Position numbers and translations under genes: made by a program
NCBI RefSeq assembly: GCF_018861005.1
Contig: NZ_JAHKQL010000015.1
Coordinates: 62,001 to 126,000, forward strand
Direction of reading: 5' to 3'
Source of the DNA: Polaribacter vadi
GTDB taxonomy: Bacteria > Bacteroidota > Bacteroidia > Flavobacteriales > Flavobacteriaceae
Length of the DNA stretch: 64,000 nucleotides
The notes under the pieces: model-generated
Seen by the model: the letters and a program-made list of their open reading frames with translations, nothing else
Told to the model about the DNA's origin: nothing
Databases searched by the model: none
Shown: piece after piece, positions 42,471 through 52,597 of the stretch
How positions within the stretch are numbered: position 1 is the stretch's first letter
Layout of the letters: every line of letters starts with the position of its first letter

Positions 42471-42512
42471 AATTAACAAAACCCCAAGCAAAAGCTTGGG
42501 GTTTTGTTAATT
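42471..42512. terminator. Bidirectional terminator
   Basis: A perfect 19-bp stem containing AACCCCAAGC/GCTTGGGGTT with an AAAA loop, between convergent genes. The most stable hairpin in the window. Confidence 0.93.
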
Positions 42513-42523
42513 ATTTTTAGATA

Positions 42524-43126
42524 CTAATACTTAGAACCATCGTGTTTGCCAACTTCAAAACCGTGTTTTCCTAAATATTGATTACCACTATCAATGGCTC
42601 CTTCTTCCATAGTTGTTCCCATAGAATCATTCCATCTATTTAAATATCCGAATAAAGAAATTACACCTAACATTTCTACAATTTCTCCTTCATCCCAATA
42701 CTTGTAAAGTTCAGTTTTTATTTCAGCATTTACAGCATTTGGTACCATGGAAGCAGCTAAAGAAAAATCTAAAGCAGCTCTTTCTGCATCTGAAAATGCT
42801 GGATGAGTTTTATATTCCCAAATATTATCTAACTGTTCTTGTTCTGCTCCATAACGTTCTGCAGCTCTAATTGCATGTGCTTGGCAATATCTACAACCAG
42901 TTGCGTTACTTGAAACCCAAGCAATCATTCTTTTTAAAGCAGAAGTTACACGTCCTTCATTAGCCATAACAGCCATATTTAAGTTGATAAATGCTTTAGA
43001 AATTGCAGGTCTTCTTTGCATTGTTAAAACTGAATTTGGACAAAAACCCAATGTTTCATTAAAGAATTCTGCTAATTTTTTTGTTTCTAAATCGTGTTCT
43101 GCTGATAAAGGTGTTACTAATGCCAT
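42524..43126 (-). CDS. Carboxymuconolactone decarboxylase-family peroxidase-like protein
   Basis: 200 aa. CMD/AhpD superfamily with the redox signature CRYCQAHAIRAAERYG (CxxCxxxH) and the helical context FFNETLGFCPNSVLTMQRR and EIVEMLGVISLFGYLNRWND, the layout of the longer peroxidase-related subfamily. Probable thiol-dependent peroxidase. Start ATG at 43126 is four bases from the stop of the T9SS protein upstream, so the two form an operon. Unlike the copy at 273-821 it has extra C-terminal residues. Confidence 0.88.
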   Translation of the reverse strand: MALVTPLSAEHDLETKKLAEFFNETLGFCPNSVLTMQRRPAISKAFINLNMAVMANEGRVTSALKRMIAWVSSNATGCRYCQAHAIRAAERYGAEQEQLDNIWEYKTHPAFSDAERAALDFSLAASMVPNAVNAEIKTELYKYWDEGEIVEMLGVISLFGYLNRWNDSMGTTMEEGAIDSGNQYLGKHGFEVGKHDGSKY

Positions 43127-43130
43127 TTTA

Positions 43131-45323
43131 TTATTTTCTTATTAAACTAAAATTTCCTATTTTTTCTATAAATAAACCATTTACATCTGTTAGTCTTACT
43201 TTAAACCAATAACTATTAGATGGTAATTTTTTTCCTTGATAATTGCCATCCCAACCTTGACTATTTTCATTAAATTGATAAATGAGGTTTCCATATCTGT
43301 TATAAATTAAAACTTCGGATGAAGTATAGAAAGTGGTGTCATAACCTGTTATTTTCCAAAAATCATTAATACCATCTTCATTAGGCGTAAAAAATTTTGG
43401 ATAAGCCAAAACAGAAAACACAAAGCTTTCAGTTCCACAGCCACTAATATCATTTATATATAAGGTATGAGTCCCTGTGGATAAATTATCGAAAAAACCA
43501 TCACTCTTATAATTTCCAAATTCATCATCAATAGCAAATTCATATTCTCCACTACCTAAATCTAAATTAATTATTTGAATAGAATTGTTATTAGAATCAT
43601 CAGAAATTAGTACATCATCTATAGTAATTGTTGCTTTTTCAGAATCTTTTACAAAAATAGTTTGTTCTAAAGATACACAGCCAGCATCAGAAATTGCGCT
43701 TACTGTATAAATTCCAGAACTATTAATATTTATAGTTGATAAATTTCCAGATAAATGTTCACCGTCTTTTTTCCAAACATAGCTATAATTTCCAAGTGGA
43801 TTTGTAGTTTCTAAATCAATAGATCCTATATCTGCACATAAAACATAGGTGGTTTGCAATACATCAAATTCTGGAATTGTATTATCTACAACTGCAGTAA
43901 TTTCAGTTCTTGCAGAAGAAATACAACCAGAATTATTAGCTTCTAGATAATAACTTGTAGTTGCATTTAAATTAGGAGTTGTAAAATTATCACCAATAAA
44001 AATTGGAATTGTACTTGTTGTAGATTCAAACCAATGTACATCACCATCAGAAGCAGATGCATTTAATGTTGCAGTTCCTGAACAAATTAAATCGTTAGTT
44101 GTATTTGTAATTGTAGGTTTTTCGAGAACAGTAATAGTAACTGGAATTCTTGGAGAAGTTGTACAGCCATTTACACTTACAGAAGCGTAAAATGTTGTAG
44201 TAGTAGAAATATTATTTACCGTAAAATTAGTACCTCTTGCTAATTCTGATGTTGAGTTGATATTCGAATTTTCATACCAAACGATTTCTCCTTCACTTGC
44301 TATTGCACTAATGGTAGCGTTTCCAATTTCACAAATTGAAGCATTTGTGGTAGATGTAATTTGAGGAATATAAATACTAGTAGAAGCAACAATATTTAGA
44401 GTAGGATCTGAAGGGATACCATATTCTACAATATAACCTTGTGGATAATAATCATTATCAGGTTGCACACCACTAATATTTGGTAAATCATTCCATTTAC
44501 CAGGAACACCAAGATTTGGGTGTGTAATATGTGCATAATCTTCATTGCCTCCAAAATCGTTAGGTTCATTACCAGCAGTATGCCAATTGGCAAATTCGCC
44601 AGCAGGTGAGCTTCCATTTCCAGAACCATTCCAAAAAACAGTTCCAGCTTCTGGTCCTGTAACCCATTTCCAAACCCCTTCAGTTTCTTCGTCAGAACCA
44701 CCAATCCAACCAGCTCCAGATGCTTGTTCACCTGCAAAATCGGCTTCAATTTGGCTTGTTAAAGTTGCTAAATAACCTTGTCTTCCATAATAAGACCTGT
44801 TTTCTGCAGCAGTTTTAGCATCTTTCCAAGTGATTCCAGTTTTAGAAACAAATTCATAAAAATGATCTGTAGAAGGTAGGTAATTAGCATCACCAATACT
44901 TAAAGAAAAGAATTTTTCTGGTGTAATACTATTAGAGTTTGTATTAAAAACTACATCTTTTACAGCATTTTCTAATTCTGTTAATAATATTTCTGTTCCA
45001 AAATTAGCGGAAGTTAAAGTTAGTTTTCCTTCATTAGAATTCCAGGAAGTTGTTATGTTTGGATGGTTGCCCATCAACTCTAAAATATCAAAACCTAATT
45101 GATATCCTGTAGATATTTGAATAAAAAAACTTGCTATAGTAGTATCATCTGGATCAGAAATTGTAAAATCAGTAACAATTTTAATGGAGTTACCAGGGCA
45201 AAAACGTTGTCTGCCAGATGCTGTTATAGAAGGTGCTAAATCTGCTTGAGAATACGAAAATGAGGTAATCATCAAAAAAAGAAAAGTGATTAAATTTTGT
45301 TTAATTTCTACAGATTTGTGCAT
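43131..45323 (-). CDS. C-type lectin-domain surface protein with type B T9SS sorting domain
   Basis: 730 aa with a signal peptide (ending SFSYSQ). A C-type-lectin-like domain at about 164-303 (ITWKDAKTAAENRSYYGRQG, WIGGSDEETEGVWKWVTG, EPNDFGGNEDYAHI, NDLPN) is followed by two or three Ig/PKD-like modules each with paired Cys, and a C-terminal CHU_C type B sorting domain (KFFTPNEDGINDFWKI, IYNRYGNLIYQ, GWDGNYQGKKLPSNSYWF). Type B domains direct T9SS export and possible surface attachment or release by gliding-associated machinery. Likely glycan or surface adhesion. The CMD-family gene follows in the same operon, an odd pair. Confidence 0.9.
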   Translation of the reverse strand: MHKSVEIKQNLITFLFLMITSFSYSQADLAPSITASGRQRFCPGNSIKIVTDFTISDPDDTTIASFFIQISTGYQLGFDILELMGNHPNITTSWNSNEGKLTLTSANFGTEILLTELENAVKDVVFNTNSNSITPEKFFSLSIGDANYLPSTDHFYEFVSKTGITWKDAKTAAENRSYYGRQGYLATLTSQIEADFAGEQASGAGWIGGSDEETEGVWKWVTGPEAGTVFWNGSGNGSSPAGEFANWHTAGNEPNDFGGNEDYAHITHPNLGVPGKWNDLPNISGVQPDNDYYPQGYIVEYGIPSDPTLNIVASTSIYIPQITSTTNASICEIGNATISAIASEGEIVWYENSNINSTSELARGTNFTVNNISTTTTFYASVSVNGCTTSPRIPVTITVLEKPTITNTTNDLICSGTATLNASASDGDVHWFESTTSTIPIFIGDNFTTPNLNATTSYYLEANNSGCISSARTEITAVVDNTIPEFDVLQTTYVLCADIGSIDLETTNPLGNYSYVWKKDGEHLSGNLSTININSSGIYTVSAISDAGCVSLEQTIFVKDSEKATITIDDVLISDDSNNNSIQIINLDLGSGEYEFAIDDEFGNYKSDGFFDNLSTGTHTLYINDISGCGTESFVFSVLAYPKFFTPNEDGINDFWKITGYDTTFYTSSEVLIYNRYGNLIYQFNENSQGWDGNYQGKKLPSNSYWFKVRLTDVNGLFIEKIGNFSLIRK

Positions 45324-45351
45324 TTTTACGAATATCTAATTTGTGTTTTCT

Positions 45352-45359
45352 TATTTTTG
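45352..45359 (+). promoter_or_regulatory. -7 box TATTTTTG for the OsmC gene
   Basis: Exact TAnnTTTG, 46 bases before the ATG at 45406. Confidence 0.55.
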
Positions 45360-45405
45360 TTGAATAGCACAATTTAAGACTTCAAAATTAATAAAAATAT
45401 AAAAT

Positions 45406-45840
45406 ATGGCTAAAAATGTAGTAACTACAGTTTGGAAAGAAAATATGCAGTTTGAATCTGATAACCCAAGTGGACACAATTTATTTATGGACGCAGGTGA
45501 AGAAAGTGGTGGTAAAGGCGAAGGTTTTAGGCCTAAAGCGCTTATGTTGTCTTCTTTAGCAGGCTGTTCTGGTTTAGATGTGGTTTCTTTATTAAAAAAA
45601 ATGCATGCAGAAGTTGCTGATTTTAAAATTGAAGTATCAGCAGAATTAACAGATGAACATCCTAAATTTTACAATAAAGTAAAAGTAGATTACCATTTTA
45701 CAGACGCAGAATTACAGCCTAAAAAAATACAGAAAGCAGTAAACTTATCTGTAACAAAATATTGTGGAGTTATGGAGATGTTTCGTCAATTTGCAGAAGT
45801 AGAAATAGAAATTCACTTACATAATTTAGAGAATAACTAA
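45406..45840 (+). CDS. OsmC-family peroxiredoxin-like protein
   Basis: 144 aa. Two conserved Cys in LSSLAGCSGLDVVSLLKKM and SVTKYCGVMEMF are the OsmC/Ohr active-site pair, with the Gly/Lys-rich loop GGKGEGFRPKALMLS before the first. Reduces organic hydroperoxides or fatty acid hydroperoxides in the cytoplasm. Starts an operon with recJ 34 bases downstream. Confidence 0.92.
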   Translation: MAKNVVTTVWKENMQFESDNPSGHNLFMDAGEESGGKGEGFRPKALMLSSLAGCSGLDVVSLLKKMHAEVADFKIEVSAELTDEHPKFYNKVKVDYHFTDAELQPKKIQKAVNLSVTKYCGVMEMFRQFAEVEIEIHLHNLENN

Positions 45841-45874
45841 GAATTTATTTAAGTAAAATCAACATTAAATTGCT

Positions 45875-47560
45875 ATGAGATGGACCTTAAAATCTAAACC
45901 AGAAAAAGAAAAAGTAGATAATCTAGCAAATGCTTTAGGTGTTGATAAAAGCATTGCAACAATTCTTTGTCAGAGAAATATTGAAACTTTCGAAGAAGCA
46001 AAAAAGTATTTTAGACCAAGTTTAGATGATATTCATGATCCTTTTTTAATGAAAGATATGGATTTGGCAGTTCAAAGAATTGAAAAAGCCATTTCAGAAA
46101 ATGAAAACATCTTAATCTATGGTGACTATGATGTAGATGGAACAACTGCAGTTTCTTTAATTTCATCTTATTTAAAAACGATTCACAACAATATTGCAAC
46201 TTACATTCCAGATAGATATGCAGAGGGTTATGGAGTGTCTTATTTAGGAATCGATTTTGCAGAAGACAATGATTTTTCTCTAATCATAGCCTTAGATTGT
46301 GGTATAAAAGCAATTGAAAAAGTTGCTTATGCTAAAGAGAAAAATATAGATTTTATTATTTGCGATCATCATAAACCTGGAGATAAAATTCCAGAAGCAG
46401 TTGCAGTTTTAAACGCAAAAAGAGAAGATTGTAATTATCCTTTTGATGAATTGTGTGGCTGTGGAGTAGGGTTTAAGTTAATACAAGCTTTAGGTTCAAA
46501 AAGAAATAAAACAATTCAAGATTTTTTACCTTATTTAGATTTAGTGGCTACTGCAATTGCTGCAGATATTGTACCTATGAATGGCGAAAATCGGGTCTTA
46601 GCTTTTCATGGCTTACAAGTTATCAATCAAAATCCTAGAAATGGAATCAAAGCAATAATTCATCAAATTAAAAAGAAAGAACTTACTATTACTGATGTTG
46701 TTTTTGTTATTGCACCAAGAATTAATGCAGCTGGTAGAATGAAACATGGCAATTATGCTGTTGAATTATTAACTGAAATGGATTTTGATACAGCAGTAGA
46801 TTTTGCTGCAGAAATTGAAATTTTTAATGCTGATAGAAAAGATTTAGATAAGAAAATTACTAATGAAGCTTTAATTCAAATTATTGATAATGAAGAAGAA
46901 AATAAGTTCTCTTCTGTTGTTTTTCAAGATGATTGGCATAAAGGTGTAATTGGTATTGTAGCTTCTAGATTAATAGAAAAATACTACAGACCAACTTTAG
47001 TTTTTACAAAAAGTGGTGATAAATTAGCGGCATCAGCAAGATCAGTAAAAGGTTTTGATGTCTATGAAGCTTTACATAAATGCGATGAGTTTATAGAACA
47101 ATTTGGTGGTCATAAATATGCTGCTGGTTTAACTTTATTGCCCGAAAATTATATCAATTTTAAAAATAAATTTGAAGAAGTTGTATCAAAAACTATCGAT
47201 AAATCCTTATTAACTCCAGAAATTGTAATTGATTCTGAAATAGAATTATCAGAAATAACACCAAAATTTTTTAGAATTATACAACAAATGGCACCTTTTG
47301 GACCTCAAAATATGAAACCCGTTTTTAGATCGAATTGTGTAAGGGATAATGGTTATGGTAAAAAAGTAGGTGCAGACCAAACCCATTTAAAACTGGGTGT
47401 TTTTCAAGGTGATAACAAAAAAACAATGAATGCTATTGGTTTTAATTTAGGTGATAAAATGGAATTTGTACAAGATGATTTTGATATCGTTTATACTTTA
47501 GATGAAAATGAATGGAATGGTTATAAATCCATTCAATTGATTTTAAAAGATTTAAAGTAA
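45875..47560 (+). CDS. recJ: Single-stranded-DNA-specific exonuclease RecJ
   Basis: 561 aa. DHH-family motifs: DYDVDGTT (D84, D86, D88), LDCGIKA, CDHHKPGD, and DHHA1 domain with GHKYAAGLTL. C-terminal OB-fold domain after about 450. 5'-3' ssDNA exonuclease in recombination and mismatch repair. Cotranscribed with the OsmC gene. Confidence 0.95.
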   Translation: MRWTLKSKPEKEKVDNLANALGVDKSIATILCQRNIETFEEAKKYFRPSLDDIHDPFLMKDMDLAVQRIEKAISENENILIYGDYDVDGTTAVSLISSYLKTIHNNIATYIPDRYAEGYGVSYLGIDFAEDNDFSLIIALDCGIKAIEKVAYAKEKNIDFIICDHHKPGDKIPEAVAVLNAKREDCNYPFDELCGCGVGFKLIQALGSKRNKTIQDFLPYLDLVATAIAADIVPMNGENRVLAFHGLQVINQNPRNGIKAIIHQIKKKELTITDVVFVIAPRINAAGRMKHGNYAVELLTEMDFDTAVDFAAEIEIFNADRKDLDKKITNEALIQIIDNEEENKFSSVVFQDDWHKGVIGIVASRLIEKYYRPTLVFTKSGDKLAASARSVKGFDVYEALHKCDEFIEQFGGHKYAAGLTLLPENYINFKNKFEEVVSKTIDKSLLTPEIVIDSEIELSEITPKFFRIIQQMAPFGPQNMKPVFRSNCVRDNGYGKKVGADQTHLKLGVFQGDNKKTMNAIGFNLGDKMEFVQDDFDIVYTLDENEWNGYKSIQLILKDLK

Positions 47561-47571
47561 AATCATGAATC

Positions 47572-47940
47572 TTATTTCCCTAAAGGGATAACAATAAGGC
47601 CAGAAAATTTTTCTGAAAAATTGATAATTGCTTTATCTGCCTCAAGTTTTGTTTTATATCTTCCAACTAAAACTTTCCAATCTGGTTTGTTGTAGTCTAA
47701 TTCAGTATAAACTCCAGGAAATTCTAACCTAAATTTACTTCTTAAACTTCTGGCTTTGGTTTCGTTACCATAATATATTTGAATAATATACCCATAACCA
47801 TAAGTTTTGTTAAAAGATCTTTTTTTAGTTATTAAACGCTTAATTTCTGGACTACTATTTGTAATGTTTTGAGCTGTAATTCCTTGAGAACAGAATATGA
47901 ATAATAAAAAGATAAATCCCAAAAAAGCATTGTTTTTCAT
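47572..47940 (-). CDS. SPOR-domain protein
   Basis: 122 aa with a signal peptide (ending ITAQ). The single domain YIIQIYYGNETKARSLRSKF ... VYTELDYNKPDWKVLVGRYKTKLEADKAI is a SPOR peptidoglycan-binding repeat. Likely periplasmic, with a possible division or peptidoglycan remodelling role. Convergent with recJ, with 11 bases between stops. Confidence 0.88.
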   Translation of the reverse strand: MKNNAFLGFIFLLFIFCSQGITAQNITNSSPEIKRLITKKRSFNKTYGYGYIIQIYYGNETKARSLRSKFRLEFPGVYTELDYNKPDWKVLVGRYKTKLEADKAIINFSEKFSGLIVIPLGK

Positions 47941-47955
47941 ATAAAATAATTTCTA

Positions 47956-47963
47956 CAAAAATA
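47956..47963 (-). promoter_or_regulatory. -7 box TATTTTTG for the SPOR gene
   Basis: TAnnTTTG on the minus strand, 15 bases upstream of the ATG at 47940. Confidence 0.5.
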
Positions 47964-48063
47964 ACGACTACAAATAGAATATATTGACAACTACTGTTAT
48001 TTAGAATTGTTATAAATTAATATTTAACGCGGCTTTCCTATTTTAATTTTTAGCAATATGTAC

Positions 48064-48071
48064 TACTTTTG
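48064..48071 (+). promoter_or_regulatory. -7 box TACTTTTG for the act-cox operon
   Basis: Exact TAnnTTTG, 64 bases before the actA ATG. No TTG at -33. Confidence 0.5.
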
Positions 48072-48135
48072 TCCAACTGTTCAAAAAGCGTTTTTTGAGC
48101 TATTTTATACACGATACTAAAAATAGTTTGTAAAT

Positions 48136-49440
48136 ATGAAAAGTGTAGCGTTACACAGTAATCTAACCAAGGTTCTTCTTAAGAGTTTTACAATTATTCT
48201 GTTTTTTGCATTTAGCTTGTCTTCTTTTTCACAAGATATAGATGAAGCGCGCCAAAAAGAAGGTAGAAAAATTTTTAAATCTTTATGTGCTTCTTGTCAT
48301 AAATTAGATAAGAAATTAATTGGTCCTGCTTTAGGTGGGGTTGAATTGCGTAGAGAACATGATTGGTTAAAAAGTTGGATTAAGAATAATGCAGAGTTTA
48401 GAGCTTCTGGTGATAGAGATGCTATTGCTATTTTTGAAGAATACAACGGTTCTGTAATGTCTGCTTTTCCTCAGTTGACTGATAAGCAAATAGACGATAT
48501 CATATATTATACTACTGTTGGTGATCCAGTTAAAAAAGTTGTTGGTGATGTTGCTGTTTCAAATGGTGGTTCTAATCAAGGTAGTGCTCCAAAATGGATT
48601 ATATACTTTTTAGCAGGGGCAATAGTAGTTGCTTTTTTAATGATTGCTAGTTTACTAAAGCAAGTAAATGAATTAAAAGGTAATACATCTCCAGAATCAA
48701 CATCAAATCTTAAAAGAGATTTGCATGAAGTTTGGGCTGGCTTAAAAAGAAATACTTTTTTACAGGTTCTGTCTACGATATTTGTCTTATTGATGGGGGC
48801 TTATTTCCTTTTTGGAACTTTATTTAAAGTTGGTGTTAATGAGGGATATATGCCTCTACAGCCTATTGCTTTTTCTCATAAAATTCACGCAGGAGATAAT
48901 AAGATTGAATGTCAGTATTGTCATACTTCAGCAAAACACAGTAGACACTCAGGAATACCATCTGTAAATGTTTGTATGAATTGTCATAAAAATATTTCAG
49001 AGGTTGCAGAAGGAACTCAGGTTGAGTGGGATGGAATGACTTATGGTAAGGCTGAGTTAGATAAAGAAATTGCAAAAGTGTATGATGCTGCAGGTTGGGA
49101 TGCTGATGCCTTAGAGTATACAGGAGAAACTAAGCCTGTGAAATGGGTTAGGATTCATAATTTACCTGACTTTGTTTATTATAATCACTCTCAGCACGTA
49201 ACTGTTGCAGGTTTAGAATGTCAGAAATGTCATGGTCCTGTAGAAGAATATGATGAGATGCGTCAATTCTCACCTTTAACTATGGGTTGGTGTATTGATT
49301 GTCATAAAGAAACTAAAGTGGATTTAAAGGGTAATGAATATTATGCTAAAATTCACGATGAGTTAGCGAAAAAATACAATGTAGATCAGGTTACTATTGC
49401 TCAATTAGGGGGTAAGGAATGTGGTAAATGTCACTATTAA
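48136..49440 (+). CDS. actA: Alternative complex III subunit ActA, six-heme cytochrome c
   Basis: 434 aa. Signal peptide (ending FSQ), then a monoheme cytochrome c domain (C51-x-x-C54-H55), a membrane helix (about 155-174), a second helix (about 210-230), and the pentaheme ActA domain with CxxCH at 259, 280, 362, 386 and 429. The usual ActA is described as a pentaheme protein, so the N-terminal monoheme domain is an extra unit that could pass electrons to the oxidase. First gene of actABCDEF-coxBA. Periplasmic, membrane attached. Confidence 0.93.
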   Translation: MKSVALHSNLTKVLLKSFTIILFFAFSLSSFSQDIDEARQKEGRKIFKSLCASCHKLDKKLIGPALGGVELRREHDWLKSWIKNNAEFRASGDRDAIAIFEEYNGSVMSAFPQLTDKQIDDIIYYTTVGDPVKKVVGDVAVSNGGSNQGSAPKWIIYFLAGAIVVAFLMIASLLKQVNELKGNTSPESTSNLKRDLHEVWAGLKRNTFLQVLSTIFVLLMGAYFLFGTLFKVGVNEGYMPLQPIAFSHKIHAGDNKIECQYCHTSAKHSRHSGIPSVNVCMNCHKNISEVAEGTQVEWDGMTYGKAELDKEIAKVYDAAGWDADALEYTGETKPVKWVRIHNLPDFVYYNHSQHVTVAGLECQKCHGPVEEYDEMRQFSPLTMGWCIDCHKETKVDLKGNEYYAKIHDELAKKYNVDQVTIAQLGGKECGKCHY

Positions 49441-49512
49441 TTAAAAGATTCAAATATTAAAAGATTCAAAAATTGTTTTTAAATTTTTTAATCGTTAAAT
49501 AATAAATAAAGA

Positions 49513-52500
49513 ATGGCTTCAAACAAAAAATACTGGAAAAGTGTTGAGGAACTAAAAGATAGTTCTATTGTTGAAACGCTGAGTAAAAATGAATTTGTAG
49601 AAGAAATTCCTACGGATCAGTTTTTAGGTGATAAAGAAACATTAGAGAAAACTTCTACTTCACGTAGAGATTTCTTAAAATATGTTGGTTTTACTACTGC
49701 AGCAGCTTCTTTAGCGGCTTGTGAGGGTCCTGTTAGAAAGTCTATACCTTACGTTGTAAGGCCAAATGATATTATTGCAGGAGTTGCAGATTGGTATGCT
49801 ACTTCTATTGCTGATGGTTACGATTTTGCAAATGTTTTAGTAAAAACTAGAGAAGGTCGTCCAATTCAAATAATGCCTAATAAAGATGCAAATGGAACTA
49901 CTAGTGCAAGAGTACAAGCTTCTGTTTTATCTTTGTATGATGAGAAACTTAGATTAAAAGAGCCAACCAAAGCTGGTGAATCTATTTCTTGGTTAGATGC
50001 AGATAAAGAAATTGCTCAAAAATTAAATAACTTAAAAGAAAGTGGTAAATCTGTTGTTTTATTAACAGGAACAATGGCTAGTCCTTCTACAGATAAAATT
50101 ATTTCAGAATTTATTACTGCAAATCCAAATGCAAAACATGTTGTATATGATGCAGTTTCAGAATCTGGTGCTGCAGATGCTATGTTAGCAATGTATGGAA
50201 AACGTGCTTTGCCAAACTATCATTTAGATAAGGCAAAAACAATTGTTTCTTTTGGTGCGGATTTCTTAGGAGATTTTCATGGAGGGTTTGAAAAGCAATT
50301 TATTGCAGGTAGAGATCCAAAAACCGGTCACATGTCTTACCATGTGCAGTTTGAAAGTAATATGTCTTTAACTGGTGCAAATTCTGATAAAAGAGTGGTT
50401 TTAAAGCCTTCTGATCAAGTATTTGCTTTGTTAAATTTATATAATGCAATTACTGGTAATGCTGTTGCTTCTAAATCAACTCCTGTAGATGCTGAAGTTA
50501 AAAGCATGGCTACAGAGTTAAAGAAATCAGGTTCTAAATCTGTTGTTTTAACAGGGTTAAATGATAAAAATGCACAATTAGTTGCTTTTGCAATTAATGA
50601 AGCATTAAACAGTGAAATTTTTGATACTACTAATTCTTTAAATGTTCGTCAAGGAAATGATGCAGAAGTAGTAAAATTAGTTTCAGATATAAAATCTGGT
50701 AAGGTTGCAGGATTAGTTTCTTATAATGTAGATCCAGTTTATACTTTGTCAAATTCATCAGAATTTTCTGAAGGATTAAAGAAATTAGAATTATCTGTTG
50801 CGTTGTCAACAGAAAAGAATGCTACAGTAGATGCTTCTAATTATGCATTGCCAGCTCCACATTTCTTAGAGTCTTGGGGAGATACGCAGTTTGATTCTGT
50901 TACTTATGGTTTAATGCAGCCAACTATTCAGCCTTTATTTAATACACGTCAATTTCAAGACACTTTATTAAAATGGTCTGGTAGTTCTGTAAAATATTAC
51001 GATTATTTAAAAACTTACGCTGCTGAAAATGTTTTAGGAGGTTCTTCTTGGAACACAGCTTTACATAATGGTTTCTTTACAGCTGAGTTAGTTGCAGAAG
51101 AAGCTACTTTTGAAAGCACGGTTTCAGTTATAGATGCAGCTAATCAATTAGCAAGCTCAGCAAAAAAAGCAACAGGTTTTGAATTAAACTTATATACTAA
51201 AACTGGTTTAGGAGATGGTAAACAAGCAAACAATCCTTGGTTACAAGAATTTCCTGATCCAATCACTAGAGCTTCTTGGGATAACTATTTAACTATTTCT
51301 ATTGCTGATGCAAAAGAATTAGAGTTTGAAAACCCTGTAAAAGATAATGGAGCTATAGATGGAAATTTTGCTAAAGTAACTGTAAATGGTGTAGAAGTTA
51401 CTGTTCCAGTAATGATTCAACCTGGTCAAGCTAAAGGTTCTGTAGGTTTAGCGTTAGGTTATGGTAAAACTTTTGGTTTAAAAGAAGAAATGCAAGTAGG
51501 TGTTAATGCTTATCCATTATATAATGGAGGTAATAACATTCAATATAATGTTAAAGTTGAAAAAGTATCAGGTAATCATAAATTTGCTTGTACTCAGGTG
51601 CAAAAAACAATTGCTGGTCGTCATGATATTTTAAAAGTGGCATCTTTAAAAGAGTACAATACTGTTGCTCCTAAAGATCATCATCATGGATGGAATAAAC
51701 CATCAATGGTTTCTTATGATCATCAAGAAGTAGAAGCTAATACTATTGATTTATGGGATGAACATAACAGAGAAATTGGTCATCACTTTAATTTATCAAT
51801 AGACTTAACATCATGTACAGGTTGTGGTGCTTGTGTTGTTGCATGTCATGCAGAAAACAATGTGCCAGTAGTTGGTAAAAATGAAGTTAGAGTTGGTAGA
51901 GATATGCACTGGTTGCGTATTGATAGATATTACTCTTCTGAAGTAGAAACAAGAGAAGAGGCTAAAGAGTTAGGTTTAGGAAGAGGTGAAATGTATGAAG
52001 CATTAGAAACTGAAGCTGAAAACCCAGAGGTTACTTTTCAACCAATGATGTGTCAGCACTGTAATCATGCTCCTTGTGAGACTGTTTGTCCAGTTGCAGC
52101 AACTTCACATGGTCGTCAAGGACAGAATCAAATGGCTTATAACAGATGTGTAGGTACAAGATATTGTGCAAACAACTGTCCATATAGAGTTCGAAGATTT
52201 AACTGGTTTAATTATGCAAATAATAGCGAGTTCGATTTTAACATGAACAATGAGTATGGTAAAATGGTTTTAAATCCAGATGTTGTAGTTCGTTCTAGAG
52301 GAGTTATGGAAAAATGTTCAATGTGTATACAAATGACACAAGCAACTATTTTAAAAGCTAAAAAAGAAGGAAGGCCAGTAAATACAGATGAGTTTGAAAC
52401 AGCTTGTTCATCTGCTTGTACAACTGGGGCTATGGTTTTTGGAGATGTTAATAACAAAGAAGATCAGGTAGCTGCTTTAGCAGAAGACAAAAGAGCTTAC

Positions 52501-52575
52501 AATGTGTTAGATTACTTACAGACAAAACCTAATGTAATCTATCAAGTGAAAATAAAGAATACAAACGAAGCGTAA
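49513..52575 (+). CDS. actB: Alternative complex III subunit ActB, Mo-bis-MGD-like and 4Fe-4S protein
   Basis: 1020 aa. A Tat-like signal with RRDFLK at 51-56 is followed by a lipobox LAAC (C70). Residues about 80-700 resemble a molybdopterin oxidoreductase that has lost its cofactor in ACIII, and the C-terminal 260 residues are a polyferredoxin with four cluster motifs: CTGCGACVVAC (near 768), CQHCNHAPCETVC (near 846), CVGTRYCANNC (near 878) and CSMCIQ...CSSACTTGA (near 935). Transfers menaquinol electrons within ACIII. Confidence 0.93.
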   Translation: MASNKKYWKSVEELKDSSIVETLSKNEFVEEIPTDQFLGDKETLEKTSTSRRDFLKYVGFTTAAASLAACEGPVRKSIPYVVRPNDIIAGVADWYATSIADGYDFANVLVKTREGRPIQIMPNKDANGTTSARVQASVLSLYDEKLRLKEPTKAGESISWLDADKEIAQKLNNLKESGKSVVLLTGTMASPSTDKIISEFITANPNAKHVVYDAVSESGAADAMLAMYGKRALPNYHLDKAKTIVSFGADFLGDFHGGFEKQFIAGRDPKTGHMSYHVQFESNMSLTGANSDKRVVLKPSDQVFALLNLYNAITGNAVASKSTPVDAEVKSMATELKKSGSKSVVLTGLNDKNAQLVAFAINEALNSEIFDTTNSLNVRQGNDAEVVKLVSDIKSGKVAGLVSYNVDPVYTLSNSSEFSEGLKKLELSVALSTEKNATVDASNYALPAPHFLESWGDTQFDSVTYGLMQPTIQPLFNTRQFQDTLLKWSGSSVKYYDYLKTYAAENVLGGSSWNTALHNGFFTAELVAEEATFESTVSVIDAANQLASSAKKATGFELNLYTKTGLGDGKQANNPWLQEFPDPITRASWDNYLTISIADAKELEFENPVKDNGAIDGNFAKVTVNGVEVTVPVMIQPGQAKGSVGLALGYGKTFGLKEEMQVGVNAYPLYNGGNNIQYNVKVEKVSGNHKFACTQVQKTIAGRHDILKVASLKEYNTVAPKDHHHGWNKPSMVSYDHQEVEANTIDLWDEHNREIGHHFNLSIDLTSCTGCGACVVACHAENNVPVVGKNEVRVGRDMHWLRIDRYYSSEVETREEAKELGLGRGEMYEALETEAENPEVTFQPMMCQHCNHAPCETVCPVAATSHGRQGQNQMAYNRCVGTRYCANNCPYRVRRFNWFNYANNSEFDFNMNNEYGKMVLNPDVVVRSRGVMEKCSMCIQMTQATILKAKKEGRPVNTDEFETACSSACTTGAMVFGDVNNKEDQVAALAEDKRAYNVLDYLQTKPNVIYQVKIKNTNEA

Positions 52576-52597
52576 TTAAAAATTAAGATATAAAAAT

